Source: Otis tarda (taxonomy: Eukaryota; Chordata; Aves; Otidiformes; Otididae). Taken from it: 64,000 nt of DNA. The translations under genes were made by a program, and so were the position numbers. The notes beneath the pieces were generated by a model. It had not been told where the DNA came from. It saw only the letters and a program-made list of their open reading frames with translations, and did not search any database. The stretch is taken from contig CM048557.1 of NCBI GenBank assembly GCA_026413225.1, positions 61,866,987 through 61,930,986 on the forward strand, written 5' to 3'. Positions 48,758 to 63,800 of this stretch are shown here, piece after piece. Position 1 is the stretch's first letter. The number at the start of each line of letters is the position of its first letter.

Positions 48758-51700
48758 GGGCAATTTCCTCAGGACTGAAAGTATATGGGATGTGGGCGCC
48801 CACGCAAAACAAACATCTCTTTTCCTGAAATTCATTCCCAGCCTCGCTTCAGGACACAAGTGGGTAATTAACATGATACGTATTAGTAAATTCTCATGCA
48901 AGCGTGCACACACAGAGGATGCAGTCTGTCACAACAGCGCAGTTCAAAGGAGTTTCAAGGCTCTTCTAGTGTCCTCTTTAAGTTCATTTTTCCTTGTCAT
49001 TTTTAGTCAGCTTTTTAATTCTTTCCAAAATACCCCTGAACTCTGAGCTGACAGACCTTACACCAAATGAAGTGTTATCGTGACGCACAGTGTGGGAGTG
49101 CCGGTGTGCTTACTGCTGCCTTTGCAGCGTGTCCTGATACTAACACATGAAGAGAGCAGCTTCGCGCCAGCAGAAATGGATTTATTAAAATTCCCAGCCC
49201 CTCCTCTCACCTGTTTCTATTTCTCCACCCCCTGCAAAGGAAAGAAATTTGCAGTACAGCTGATTCCTCCCTCTCTGAGGAATTCCTCTGATGCCTCCTC
49301 CCTGAAGCTTTAAAAAAAATCACAGCAACAGATTCCAGTCTGGGCTTCCTTGTTTCACAGAAGTATTTGGCTGCTCATTTGTGTGCTGTCAGATAGGTGT
49401 GAGGTGAGAGAGAGTGCAAAATGCAAATAACACATAGGCACCCCTGGGAGCGTCCTGCAGTTGCTCCGACTGCTTTGCCAACATGCCAGAGCAGAATGTG
49501 AACAGGTCAAAAACACACCAGCCAGGGGAAAACCCACCCCTGTGCTTGCAGAGCAGCCTCATTTCATGTCGGGGTAGATGTGCTGGGGATTTTTATGCTG
49601 TTGGCTCCCAGTACGTTTTGGTATTTGAAATTCCGTAGATGTCGGACTTCTGGACCTAACTTTGGGACAGGCACACACCATTTCTACAAAGAGGATATGG
49701 AAATTTGACAGTAAAAACTGAGTGTATAGCTCTGCTTCCATCCTCTGTGAATACTTAACACAGGCATTTGTGAAAACTGGGTCTTAACAGAACTCAATAT
49801 TTATATTAAAGTCAATTATGTAATTATTTTGTGTAATTAATGCATACTATTATAGCTAATGATATACTACATATTAATTATATCAGATCACCTATATACC
49901 ATAATTTAGAAATATGATATACAATTTTATCTAATTAATATACACAGTTTGTCTGCATATGAACTGGACAGTGGCTCATAAAATGTGCATGTTTATTTTA
50001 TTTTTATTATATGATTTTATTGTGTATATAGATATAAAATATATACAATAAAGAATGTATAATTATATACTATGTAAAAATCATACATAATTAATATAAA
50101 TGTTTTGTTAGGCACTATGCAGTTCATATGCTATCTTCCTGTGAGTGTGGCATCCACATGAAGAAAGAACACAATACGTTGGCTGTAGCCAACGCCAGGA
50201 TGTATGGCAGCGAAGGAGGGACACAAGGTGTTGGGACTGTGTCAGCCCAGGCGATGTGGGACTCTTCAAGGTGACATATTTCAAGCAAAACCTGCTACAG
50301 CTGCCTCAAGGATGGAGGCAACCAGAAGCAATAAAAGCCTCCTGAGGTGTGGTCAGCATCAGGAAAGGCAGTAAACTGTGATAGCTGGGGAATGGAGCAA
50401 AAGCTCTTGAATATTTAGCTAATTTTTGTCTTGCTCTGCTGCCATCCCATTTCTGTCTTCAGTCCTTGGGACTATACTGAGGTCCAGCCTTTCTGAACCA
50501 TCTTTCAACATCATCCTGACAAACAACATATATTTTTAGAAATGGATATGCAAAACAAGAAGTCCAATCTGATACTGGTTTGATGCAGAGACAGCTCATT
50601 TGGATGCAGAAATTTGGCTCCTACCTCCCAAGCCAGTAGTGCAGGCAGCAGCACTTCAGCAGAGTTCAGACTGTGGTGTAACAGCGGCAGCATGCTCGAT
50701 CCCCCTTCCATGCTTTATTTCAGCTGTCTTTGCTGAATATATTGATAGGTGTTGTTTTGATCTTTTAAGAATTTTTAAAGCCCACATGAGACAAAACCCT
50801 GGCTAAGCTGAGAGAAGCCAAATGTTTTTTCCATAAACCTGGAAGAAATTACTATATTATTTTTCAAGGTATTGGGAAATCTACGTTCGTTGTCACTGGC
50901 TTTTTTCCAGTTTCATCTCGGAACTGAACGTGTAAGCCCCAACGCCTGAGCAGTGCCTGGCTGCTGTAACTGCAGTGGATGCAACTCCTATGTTGGAGAT
51001 TTGTCCCCATGTTACTTCAAGCCTGAAATCTTCCCTCTCGTCAGCCAATAGGGTGGAGTTCTGTGACTATCAAATTATTTTAATATTATTTGACCGACAT
51101 GAATGCATAGTGCTCACTTGGTTTATTTTTAAATATTTATTGAATCAACTGCTTGTCTACTGAGCTATTCCAAAAACGCTACCAAGCTGATAATTTCCAA
51201 TTCTCCAAATGATTCCAGCATAACAGAGACAACTTACTCAGTGGGTGTACTCCAAATAGTCTTTCTTGTTTACTCTTCTTGATACATGTCTAAATATTAA
51301 AAGAGAAACTCTTTGAATTACGCTGAGGCAATATTGAAAGTTCCTCTCTGCTCTATTGCCTTGCCAGGGAACACCATTGTATTTCACATTTTCTATCCAA
51401 CCTCTAACCCTGTTTCCCAGCTTCCTGTATTAACTCTGTTTTCTTTGCTGGGTTCACAGGTACAGCTGAGAACACACAATAGGATTACAAAAGCTTTCCT
51501 TTATTAGTGCTACTCACACCCTGACCTGTGAATGGACTGATATTTGGCCTGCTCATAAGGGTGTGCTGCTTTACTAGTAATTGAGAAATGAGATGAAAAA
51601 CAACTGAAATTTTCTTGTGTTTTCTTTGGTCCAAAGAGAGGGAGACAAAATGTCCACTGAGATTATAGTAAAGCACACTCTGAAACAGAAATTCCTGTGG

Positions 51701-54426
51701 TTTATTGTGGAGGATGCAAGGGTGATCATTTGTGTTCTTTTTCCTTTTTAGCAATTATGAATCTTTAGACATTCGGGGAAAAATATGAGGCCACAAACTT
51801 CCACATGTAGACAAGAATGGATAGCAGAGAAGATCAGTTACAGAAAGCAAACTTTTTAGCACAACTTAGAAAGGAGTTAAAAAATTGAGAGCTTCTGGTT
51901 TAAAGAGAAATTTGCTACCAAGAGGAGGAAGGACAGAAGAAAGAAAAAGGAAGGGAAAGCCAAGGTCAGCGTGAGCAGAAGATGTAGAGGTGTAGATGGA
52001 ACTGAATGTTAGACTAGCAACGAGAAGGATTAATAGATGGCTGTGGAGCGATCTGGCCACCAGCTCTCAGATCAAGCCCAGAGGAAGATAAATATAACAT
52101 TAATCACCAATTTACAGATATCTCCTACGCTTTGTCTCCCACGGCTCTACATTTTGTTAAGACAAATATATACATATATATACAGAAATGTATATATCTA
52201 TATATTTTAAAATCATTTAGTTTTAACCAAAAAAGTATGTCAGCCAGCCACACAAACTTCCTCTGAATTTCTTCTCTTTTGCAATACATAAGCCATTAAT
52301 TTGATTGATTTGCTTCAAAATTTTTTTTGCCTACAACTCATCCAGCTGCAGGTAGGCATATAACCTCATAAACAGAGAGAGAGCCAGGTATGGAAATGAG
52401 GTTTCATCATTGCTTCTTTTAAGAAGCCTCGATGTTGAACTCAAAGACCTCATTTTGAAGTTAGTCAATTCAGATGAATTAAAAAAAAAAAAAAAAGTGA
52501 ATGGGCGTAATTCACATATCTTGTAACCTAACTGAAATCTGTCCTCCAAACAGATTATTCTTGTGTTCTTTATGACCTTTTCATGTGAGAATTTACTCAA
52601 AAGAGGCTCCAGTGTCTACCTGCTCTTGGTAGGCTCTACCAACACTACCTGCATGTTGCGCTGACAGCAAGCTGCAACAGCTGGTGTTTCATGAGGTAAT
52701 AGGCTTCTCCTTTGTGAAGATAAACACATGTCAACTCCACAGTATCCAGGGTTGGAGTAGTAAAAGCCAAACTCAAGGGAAAATAACCCAGACAAACCCA
52801 GAGAAGGATTGTGTATTTTCAGAAAGTCAAATGTTCTCTTCCAGGATTCCTAAATACATATTTTTTCACTTTAGTGGTTAATATTCTTGCTGATGGGAAA
52901 AAAAAAAAAAAAGGAAGCTAAAAATGCTGATCCGTAACCAGCATAAATAAAAAACTCCACCAACAACAGAGAAAGCATTATTTAGAAATTAAACAAAATG
53001 AGACATTTCCAAGACCAATCCTTTCACTAACAGGAGGAGAAGAAAAAGGAAACTAATTCATTCTGGACAGTTTCTTCTACTTTGTCCTGGGGCATACGCT
53101 CCGTCTCCCTTTGTCCCCAGAATGCATTTCCACTGGTCCTGACAGTGCTGGCATTGACCTTCTGCAGCCAAAATAGCCTGGACAGAGCAAACCAGAAAAA
53201 AACAGCCAGCCAAATCAAGGGGCAATGCAGCCATGGCCACAGACCCCGGGGAAAAACCGCTGTAATTATCAAGGCGTGTACAGGAATTGAAGAAAACCAT
53301 AGTCCTCATGGACTTGCTGCCTTCCTGCCCTATGAGCTGCATATTAGCTCCCTCAGAGCAGAGCAGAGCTATCGCCTCCAGAGCTCCTCGCCCACCCTGG
53401 CCCCACGGGTCACCGAACCATCAATGTCCTCCTCCTCTACCTGCAGAGATCCGTCTCCAGACTGTGTGCTGTGGAGGGCTTTAATTAAAAGTTAATATTT
53501 ACTCCATATTCCCTCCAACTATCTCATTCCCTTCTCTCTGCTGTTTTTAATTCCCTGTTCAACTGGGGTTCAGAGCTGGCTGACCCTGAACATTTATTAT
53601 TTTACTATTTCAAAAGAAGACAGAACCAGGCTCCTCCCTGACAAGTGAATATTAGTGACAAATAGCCGACACAGTGAGAACAAAAGCATCTTTTCAAGGT
53701 GGAAAGGTAGGTGTTAATTACCCAGAAATAACCTGATGTTACTAGGTAGTAATGCTCAAGTATCTGAAAAATTAATGATTTGAACCAGATTATTTAGCTT
53801 TCTGCAATGTCATTATGCTGCCGTGAACTCTTTTTTTTTTTTTTTTGCCACAGTTTTGGTACTTCTAGTTATCACCAAGTCAGTAATTTTTCTTTAGTTT
53901 GGAAATCCAGGAAAAAAAAACCTGCCAAACTGTGAACAAAATATTCACAAGCTCTGTATTTTTGAGTGACTGTGTACTGGGCATTTCTGAAGAGAACTTT
54001 ACTTTTAAAAATCTTTGTGGGACATTGTATTTGACTGAAACACTTTTTTTTTCTACCAAATTGAAAGGATGTTGCCACCAATCTTTCTAGATCTCACATA
54101 AAAAGCAGACACTGACAAAAGGCAAGTGTAAACATTTCATGCAGTAGCTCAGATGCCATTGGTAAAAGCAAATATTTTCAGTTGTTACAACAAAACACAT
54201 TTTGGCTGCTTCACTATGATTTTATTTTTGGCTCTTTTCCTTTTTATCAGTCACTGTATGGAGGGGTATAAACTCTTGCTTTTTGTGGGGGCTTGTATGG
54301 TGAGGGCTTATGACAAAAACTGTTTGTAGCTGTGGAAATGATTCTAAGTGAACCTTCTCTTGGTTGTTTTTTTTCCCCTCAAAGCTTTAAAAACGGTCTT
54401 AAATAAAAATCTTAAAATAAAAAAGT
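48758..54426. other. No gene recognised; includes an AT-rich block
   Basis: 5.7 kb without a supportable exon. 49790-50110 is extremely AT-rich (TAATTA/ATATA-type). There are TATATA patches at about 52160-52207, A runs at about 52481-52496 and 52898-52912, and a T16 run at 53831-53846. Confidence 0.5.
49790..50110. repeat. AT-rich low-complexity block
   Basis: About 320 bp made almost wholly of A and T, with many TAATTA, ATTAAT and TATATA words and few G or C. No period could be seen. It may be an old degenerated microsatellite or a matrix-attachment-type sequence; the latter is inference only. Confidence 0.7.
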
Positions 54427-54872
54427 AGAATCATAGAATGGTTTGGGTTGGAAGGGATCTTTAAAGGCCATCCAGTCCAACCCCCCTGCAAGGAGCAGGG
54501 ACATCTCCAACTAGATCAGGTTGCTCAGAGCCTCATCCAACCTGGCCTTGAACGTTTCCAGAGATGGGGCATCCACCACCTCTCTGGGCAACCTGTGCAA
54601 GTGTTCCACAACCCTCATTGTAAAAAAATTTCTGCCTTATATCAAGTCTGATTTTATTTTAAAACCATTACCTCTCTTCCTATCACAACAGGCTCTGCTA
54701 AAGACTTTCTCCCTGTCTTTCCTGTAGGCCCCCTTGAGGTACTGGAAGGCCGCAATAAGGTCTCCCCGGAGCCTCCTCTACTCCAGGTGGAACAGCCCCA
54801 ACTCTCTCAGCCTGTCCTCATAGAAGAGGTGCTCCAGCCCTCTGATCATCTTTGTGGCCTCCTCTGGACTCA
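54427..54872 (-). mobile_element. CR1 LINE 3' fragment, longest in the window
   Basis: It starts with AGAATCATAGAATGGTTTGG, then GGAAGGGATCTTTAAAGGCC and CATCCAGTCCAACCCCCCTG, and extends about 445 bp through GGGGCATCCACCACCTCTCT and GAGGTGCTCCAGCCCTCTGA to CCTCCTCTGGACTCA. This covers the CR1 3' UTR and the extreme end of the reverse-transcriptase ORF region. It is 5'-truncated and antisense to the plus strand. Not an active element. Confidence 0.94.
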
Positions 54873-57800
54873 CTGGCAGATGATCTCACTATGTGTCCTG
54901 GGGTTTCCATGGCATTTAATGAACCACCAGTGATCAGTACATTTGTTGAAGTGGAGCAGATAAAGGAGTAACTGGGAATCACACTGAAATAATCCCTTTC
55001 TTCTGGCTCCGGGGTCCCAGTAAAACCTGCCCTCGGTGCTGGAAGAGGTGTAAATATTCACGTGCGGACCTGGCTGTGCCCATGCGGTCTCGCTCAGGAA
55101 ACAGCTGTTTGCCAGCGGTGGCTGTGGGCATGGGGGTACATTTCTTACAGTTACTTCTTTTTGAGACTGTTTTAACCTAGGCCCTTGAAGGCATCTTGAA
55201 TACCACCAGTTATTGGATTACTTGTGGCCGACATTGTGCCCTGCTCTGTGGGCATGAGCTGGAAGATGCTGCCATCAAGCACAAGCAAGGAGCCCAGCAG
55301 AATGGGGAAAACAGGAGGAACTCCCTCAAACTGGGAACAAGCAAGCACCAGCTCCTCTGTCTACTGTCTACCTCCAGGCTTCATTGCAGGCGGATGCAGG
55401 GACTCTGGGGATTAAATGAGAGTATTTCACCCGCACAGGGGTTTGCCGTGTGCCGTGCCTGGCACATGGCACCATGGAAAAACAGGGTCAGTGCTGCTGC
55501 TGTGCCTGTCACTCGGTGCACACCTTCGGGGTGTGTGGGTTGGGACAGAGAAAGGACTCAGCAGATGACAATGGCTCAGTGTTTGCCATTGGAGGTCAGC
55601 AACACAGCAGGGTTTATTTCTTAATGAAGGGAGTCACTTGATCAGTATCAAGTATCTGTTAAGTCAAGTGGTGGGGTGGATCCTAATGTTAGAGGACCTT
55701 GTTTTAAATATACCATTCACCACTCCAGACTGACTTGCGCTGTGTAAACAACATCCCTGAGAGATGGAAATACATTTGGTTAATTCCATGGGGGACTGTG
55801 AGGTCTCCTGCTTCCTTACAGAGCTGAAACTGTTTTTCCAATGCTATGAAATTCACCTCAAACCCCTACATCCCATTACACATAAGGCTCCCCTTGGAAA
55901 GGGAAAAGCTAAAAGTACAGGGTAAATAAAATTTGATAATCTGCATGGTTATCTGAGTTCTACACTTCAGCTTACTTGGCTGAACTGGCTTGCTGGTGCC
56001 CCATGAAGGAAACCTGTGGGAAATGGCAGCCAAGAAGGAGTAAGAAAAAAACTGCTCCTTACACAATGCGTTTGTGGTGCAATGTTGACTTCGTCCTGTG
56101 CGGTTCTCAGCATCCTCAAAGTTGCAATGAAATCTTTGGGCATTAAGGGCGTGTGCACCTTGGCATCTCAGTGCTTGGCAGATTCAGGACTTTTCACCCC
56201 TATTTGCTGTCACTGAAATCAGCTGGAGTTTTGCCTTTGACTTTAATGGGAGCAAGGCTGAGCCCTTTAAGGCTTCGCTCCGGCCTTTCTCCCTCTGAAC
56301 AGGAGAGGGAACAATAGGAACCGACCTCCGCGTGGGGTGAGGAATACTTCATGTTGCCTTTCAGCAGGCTGGTGCTGGAGAAGAGTTAAATATGGTCAGC
56401 ACTGAAGCTGCGTGACTCCTCGATACACATCCACAAACTGAACCTAAATTGTTTTTGATGCTGCTGGCAGAAAAAAATCAGCTCAATCAGTATGAATAGG
56501 ATTTCTTCAGGTTCTGATGGAGTACTCTGTAGCAAGGCCGTGTTTGTGTGAAGCGAAGAGCAGAAAGGAGCCCCAGTACCAGTAGTATGCTGAAAAAAAA
56601 CCCTTTCCCCAGCACTGCACTAATGTCTCTGAATTCAGCTGCCAACTACTTGGTTGAATAAACAAACCCAACGTGTAATAATTAATTCCTCCTAATTTAA
56701 TAACGACAGTAAAGGCAAACACAGTTGCTGTTCAGTCTTGCACAGCACACGGTGCTGTGTTGGTTCTGGCTGCATTTGCCCATAGAAAGGAATCAATGAA
56801 ATGAGAGCAAAAATTCACATTTGTTTTTAAGAGGAGAATGATATATAATTGTGGAGTTTTGACAGCAGAAGTAAACACAGGCTGAGAAGACTGCAGAGCC
56901 CAAAATGGCCAGGGGGTCGGGAGCAGAGCACTTTCTCTGGGAGCACAGCAAACTGAATACAGTCAGCACTGAGTCCTGTTCTTTCATAATCTCTAACCTC
57001 ACCTGAGTACTTGTGTTTTCAGTCTTTCTTTGCTTGTAAAGAAAAATATTTTATTTTTCCTTTTCCTAAAAAGTGGAGTTTTGGAAGTATTTGGGGAGTA
57101 GGAGGAGAACTGAATTTTAAAGGTTTTTCCACAATGTTCATTAAAGTATTCAGAAAGCTAAATCAAGAAGTACTGATAGTTTAGCTTTTTCTTTATCTGT
57201 TTTCAAATAAGAAATTATCTAAAATTATGGTATTAATTAAAAGAATCCCAAGAAGTACCTAGGTTTACCAGTGAAAAAAATACAATAGCAAAAAAGAAGG
57301 GGGAGGGGATGCAGCTTTACTGTTTTCTACCTCATGCTTGGTCAGCTTAACTATGTTAGCTTTGTTTAGATACATTTCTTCTTAAAAAATGGGAAAAAAT
57401 CTTCTTAAAAGTTTCTTATTAAAAATGAGTATTCCTAGGGGTAAATGAGTAAGACAGAAGTTATGGGGGATTTTTTTTAATTTATTTTTTTTGCCGCTGC
57501 TAAGTTCTTGCTCAAGGAACTGAAATGGGTGTCTGTAGTGTTCCTTGCAGCATCACTTATGCGGTCCATCCCACTCACGTGGTCCTGAGCTCCCTCCAAG
57601 CCCCACTGGCAGCTGCAGGATCCCGCATGGACCAGGCTCCTGCCTGGGCAGACCCACGTGCCGCATCCCAGCCCATGTTTCTGAGTAATGTAAGTGACTC
57701 AGGCAACAAACAGCATGTGACAGCTCACAAGCAGCTCTGTGAAGGTTTCCTATTTCACACGAAATAAACACATGATTCATCACCTTCTTCTGCTAACTGG

Positions 57801-60800
57801 ATCCTATGTATAGAGTAACTCAGTTAAGCAGCACCGACCCTACAGATTTCCAAACTCAAAATCCTGATTTTGGGAAAACATTCCTTTTCCAAACATTCAG
57901 CAAATACATGACAAAGGAAAACGCGTTGGAAAAGAAACAAAAGACCAGAACTGCAATCAACAATTGTCATATGCTTAAGTCTGATCTGTTCGTCCTTAAC
58001 GAAGGTCTTGGGATGCATGAGGAGAAGCATGTTGTCCTCAAAGCAGTATCCATGGAAGGATGCCGAGTGTGCCGGTGCCCAGCACAGGTCACACAGAGTC
58101 ATGGGCAAGCAGCAGGTCCTCGGGGCTGCCTCTGCACAAAGACCCGCTGGAGTCATCCCAGCTATGTGCAGCAGGAGCAGGCTCAGCCCCTCGTGCAACA
58201 GAATAGAGCTCAATTACACAGTCTTATTTAGTTGGATTCAAAGAAAGTTTGCCCAGGCATTTATTTACAGCAATAGAAGGGCTCAGTGTGCCTTACGATA
58301 AACTGCTGCCTGAAGCCCATTTCCATCTGTAATTGTTAACACAGCTGATTCTTGTCCCTGGTTTAAAGGAATTGCCCGTTATTCTGGGCTCTGCTTCATG
58401 ACTCAGCTCCTGAGAGCTATTTTGAGTGGCAGAGGGGAGAAGCTGCCAGGCTGGCATCCCCTTCTGTTTTCTTTGTGGAAATAGAACGTGGCTTCGCACG
58501 ACAGGCGTTTTATCGGCGGAACAAAGAAAGTGCGTTCGTGCTCTGCGAACAGTCTGAAGGGATTACAGGGACTGAAGCCATAATCGTATGCTCTGATATT
58601 GTTGATGTATTATAAATGGTCCATTATTCATCCGCGTGAGGAAAGCCAGAGGAATGGAAAATTAAAATGTGAAACTAGTGAGTACAAAAACCGAGCAAGT
58701 GATTCATGCTGTGTGGAAAATGGGCCTCACTGGGTGTAGGTCTGTGGAGTTAAGTACAAATACAGGGGCTAATAATTTAGCTCATTAACAACAATATTTG
58801 TCTTTCTCTCAGTCCTGAAAAATGCACGGGTAAAAGTGTCACACGCACCCTGAGTTGGGACTTCGTTCACCAGCTCTGTTTCCTCAGGTGCCTTTCAGCT
58901 CTCTCTGATGCAGTTATGTTCTGCCCCTGTGAACATGGGGGTAAGATGGCAGAGCAGATTTTGCCTGCTAGGTAAAAATAACAACATAACAACAGCGATT
59001 AACCAGATTTGATCTGACTGTCTTGTGTTCCCTCCTCTTCTCATATTCAGTTACGCTGGGTTCAGAGTTTCTCATTCACTCTTTTCTGAGCCCTTCTCAC
59101 TCGAGGGGTTCTGTAAGAATACGAATATCACCACCTTGCCTCCTGCTGAGCTGGAGGGACTGAGCATCTCGTGTTGAGTCCTCAGTGTTTCCAGTACGGC
59201 CCCCTCAGAGACAGCTTTCTGCTTGCCTTGCTTTCAGCATTTTCAGCTCCAAGACTAATTCTGGAAATGCATCCATAGTGCTGTGGCCTAGGACAGTTAT
59301 TTCCCTGCTTTGGACCATTTATATAGTCCCTATTGCCAAGGAATCACAGCAGAAAGGCTGCAGATTGTCTTTCCTGAATATCCCCTCGCTCCTTGCTGAA
59401 GAAGCTCTCTCATCCCTCTGTTGAACAGCAAAAATTCAACAGGGAAAAGCAAATGAAGCATGGTTTATATTCAGATATAAAATTATCCCTCAAAGAGAAA
59501 TTTATATTTTCTCTGGGATAAATAATGAATTTCCTCTCCTGAATTGTGAACTTTATTCCTTCCTTAAAGATCCTTCAGTGAGTAACAAAGGACCCATTAA
59601 CCATCACCATTTCCAAACTGATCACACACCACAGAAAACCAGAAGCCCTTGGAGGCAATGGGAAGTCCCCAAGCAACAACCTGAAACTTTAAAACTGGCA
59701 AAGGAAAGAAGGAGGGAAACATCTCAAATGTCCAATTAGTCAGTTTTATTATCATATCGTGTGTGGTCTCTGTGCAAATCTAGCCACATCTCACAAACTC
59801 TGAGACCAGCAAAAAGATGTTGTATGCGCACACGCCATAGTAAAGTCATCAGAAACCCACGAGGAGGTTTCTAATGTGAGTCATGCTGTCCAGGAAGAGA
59901 TGAGGCAGGGCAGTCAATTCACTTTTAAACAGGAGCAAGAGCCCAGTGCAAAATCCACTAATCCAGACAACCACGGATATTGCAGACAAGTTTGAACAAT
60001 GTTTTATTTACAGCCTCTCAAATGCCTAAATCTCAACCAAGCTGCAAATCTAATTCCCTGCACTGATTTGGAGGAAGGAGGGAGAGTGCAGATGCCAGCA
60101 ACAACTTTGAAAATGTATTTGCACTCTGTAGCAGCCATCTAACTTTCCAGTAAACTTGGAGATAGGAGAACCAACGGTTGCGAGGCAGAGGAGCAAGGGC
60201 ATGGATGAACTGGTCCTAGGTAACTGCATGGAAGAGAAGCCTTAGTGAGACCTTAAAAGACAGCTTGGAAAAGAGATTAGTTTCAGGTACAGCATTAATC
60301 TTTCATTTTCTTAGTTCACACTTTTTTAATCTGGGGGATCTTCTGACTTTTAAGAGGGAACAAGTTACAACAGAGCAGCACTGCAGAACAGCCCTTGGGG
60401 TGCCTACGAACCAGAACAGGTTTGGGAATTGGCAACGCAAGGCCCACAGTCATCATCCAGTGATCTGCTAAAATGAAAAAGTCATCCTGTCAGAAGTTTC
60501 CTAGATCCTTACCAGCAAGGCAGTCCATGAATTTTAAGAAATAGTCACTTTATGAAGACCAGACTGTCCAGGCAATACATAGAAGAGGAGAACAGTGCTG
60601 GAGCCAGGATGGTGAGACCATTGGGTATGGTCTCCTGATGAAGCCAATGTGAGACAGAGAGCCTGAAGCACCCCTTCCTTCCCAAACACTGCAAGATTTT
60701 CTTAGCTAACTTAGTTCGGTGGCCCTATTTTTCGCCCCCTTAAAACTGCTCTGTTTCTAGACTGAACATGCCTGTTCAGGGAACACTAATCTTCTGGGGC

Positions 60801-63800
60801 AGGAGAGGTTGGCAGCAGATCAGCCCCTGCTTGGGACAGTCCTGAAGATTGCAGAGCTGGAGAGAAGAGACAGTGGATGAACACTATGTCAGGCGTTATT
60901 GCAATACCTGCTGGAGGGATTAGGCTCAGGTACAGGTTGGACCTAGTCAAGGCTTGGCCAAGGAGAGCACATCTTCACCTGAACTGAATGAGAAGCACGG
61001 TGGAAACTTCCAGAGCCCTTGAAGACAGATACCAGCAGTGAAGAAGAAGGTGGAATTTATTGTGTAGAGCAAGGAGGAAGGGAGTCTTGGAGAGATGGGT
61101 CTGGTGGGAAACAGTCCTCTCAGGTCTGTAGCTAGGGTTTGCCCCTTGTGCATTGTCTACCCATCACGACTGCATTTCACAAATCTTTTAGCACACAAGT
61201 TCATAGGGAAGAGTTTAGAGGAAGACTTTGAGCATGTATTAATAGTAGATGTAGAAACTGGATGGTAAGATTTCTTTAGTCAAGCTGTCTCCTGTGATGG
61301 CCAAACAACACAATTCCAATTTTAAACTGTGAGTCCTCACAGCAAAAGTTAAGAAAGACCAATGTACAGAGGAGCCACAGCTGGAGATTTCAAAACTATT
61401 GTTATTTCCCTGGAAAGCTTAGAAATCTCTGGCTGCTCATAGAAGCTGCTCAGTAAATAATTTTCAGTCATGAAAGATTTAAGCTTTTAGGTGGCACTTT
61501 GCCAGGAGAAAGAAAGGTAGTGCACATGAAAAATATTGTTGTTAATTTTGAATGCACCTGTTGACCCTGACCTGGTGGCAGATGGAACATATTAAACGTT
61601 TCATAATGTGTAAATACTGCACCACTCCACCCAGGACAGACTCAGGGCTTCCCATGGCATGATGCACCAAAAGACCATCTCTTCTCCTATACCTACTGGC
61701 CCCACACATCTAACAAGGCAACAAAAAGCTCATTTCAAACCCACCGCTCCTTCCTGGGGGTCCCACAGCCTTTGTATCTTTTTGTCTTTAATTTCAATCA
61801 GTGCCATTCGCTATTTAATTAGAGAATCCCCCAGTTTTAGGCACAGCCATGAATCTGCAAATCTCATCAGTGATCACAAGCAATGAAGGACAAGGATGGT
61901 TGACAGAAATAAGGTAGCTACAGGCTTTTGCACCAAGTCACACCTTCCCCCTAACCTCTCAGCTGAGCAATCTGTGCATGCTCTAAGTCTGGAGGGGTGT
62001 CAGACTGTTCACTGAGACTCAGCGTGGGTAGATGCCTGGTTTAGGACTTTTCCGTGATCCTTTGATGTATCCATACAAGATAGAGCAGCAAGAATTGCTA
62101 GAAAATTGACACCCTCAAGCAAAGACAGACTTTTATTCTGAAAAAAATTACTTAAATCCAATCTGCTGCTGTGTAATGTATATGCCAAAGGGACAAAATA
62201 CGGTGTAAAATAAGAGCTCAGCAAGCTGAGATCCAGCTTACATATTTGGCCTGTTTAATCCAAGGATGAAAATAATTACACAAAGTCAGTCTAAGCAATC
62301 CCAGAAGGATTTGAACATATGAAATATAGTCATTGCGAGAAGCGGAAGGAAGGGAGAGCTACACCATTTTCAGTTCCCCTTGGCTTTCTTAGACTCGTGT
62401 GTGAATTTGGCCCAGAAAACTGTCTGGCACTGGGGATGGTGATCATTCATCCCTTCTATTTGCACAAGAATGTGGGAAGGGCTTAGAAAAAGCTTCTCTT
62501 CTCCCATCTGGGGGCCTGGGTGAGTGCCAGTTAAGTTCAATGATTCAAAACCATTTCAAGAAGCTCCTTGCCACTCTCTGTTTTGCAGACGTTTGTAAAG
62601 AAAGCAAACGTACATGCCGCAGCAGCGCATAGATTGCTCAGTCAGGATACAGGGATCCTACTTTCCTCTATCACGACAGCAATATCAGGAGAATGGAAAT
62701 AAAACCGGTTTATCACCTTAGCACACATCTAGCAAGATTTTCAAACCCCAGCAGCAGAGGAAAAGAGAGAGAAGAGACCTAACACACAGGTAGAAGCTCT
62801 TGATGTGGTATGTGCTCAGACAAGCAAGAAACTACATCTTCTTGAGGGTATCAGGCACATCTCATCCTGCACGTCTGCAGAAGCAACTGCAAGGCAGCAT
62901 GAGGCAAGGCACCGCAGCCGAGCTGCGAGAAGCGAGCTCCTACCTGGAAGCTATGAGCAGGTCTCAGTCTCCCAGCTGGCAGCTGTACTCGCCGTGATGA
63001 ATGAGGTGCTCTGGGTCATTCATGGGCCCAGGTCCCAGGGTGGGGCAGTGGGGAGGCTTCGGCTCCAAACCCCGCCTTGCATCATGTGAGCTCTTCACGG
63101 CTAGGTCTTCCCAAAGACAACTCCCTTCGCCCATGTTTCTGTAAGCCTTCATGAGCTTCTTTGCCTGTTGAGCAGCAAATTGCAGCCAGCCTGCCTTGCC
63201 TTTGAATACTTGCCAAGGCACTGTTTCTCCTCTGTTTCAAATGTTCTTTGTGTCTTTCTGGCTCAGTTAATTAGTTATACTGAGCTTCTCCAGTTTTTAA
63301 GTGCTGCCCAAATAACAGCTGATCAGATGTAGAGAGACTTTAAAGCCTAGTCTAGTAGCTATGCTGAAAAATGAAGGTGCTACTCTGTGGCAGATTCATC
63401 CAGCTGATGCACATAACAACATCAGAGAGGACATGGTGGATCAGGGTTAATGACCATAGTAGGGTTTGTGCCTTGGTTTCTGCAGTGCCCTGCAGGTTTC
63501 TGCAGCACCACACCTTTGCTCCTAGTTCTGGCACAGCTGACAGAATTAAGGTGATAGCAAAGTAATTAACAGCACCTGCAGTTGCAGGAGGGGTGGCTGG
63601 GACATAAGGAGAAGATGACACTGCAGATTTATCAGCTCCTAGGGACTGTCTCCAAGGGGCCCTCAGTAGTCAGGAAGGGTGGGAGGCCTGAGGAAGAAGC
63701 ACCTTGGGAACAAGAGGAACTGCTCAGGAGGAGAGGGGAGGAGAAAAACAGAAAGGCTGTGTGTGGGCAAGAAGATCAGGAATCAAAGCATCCTCAGATT

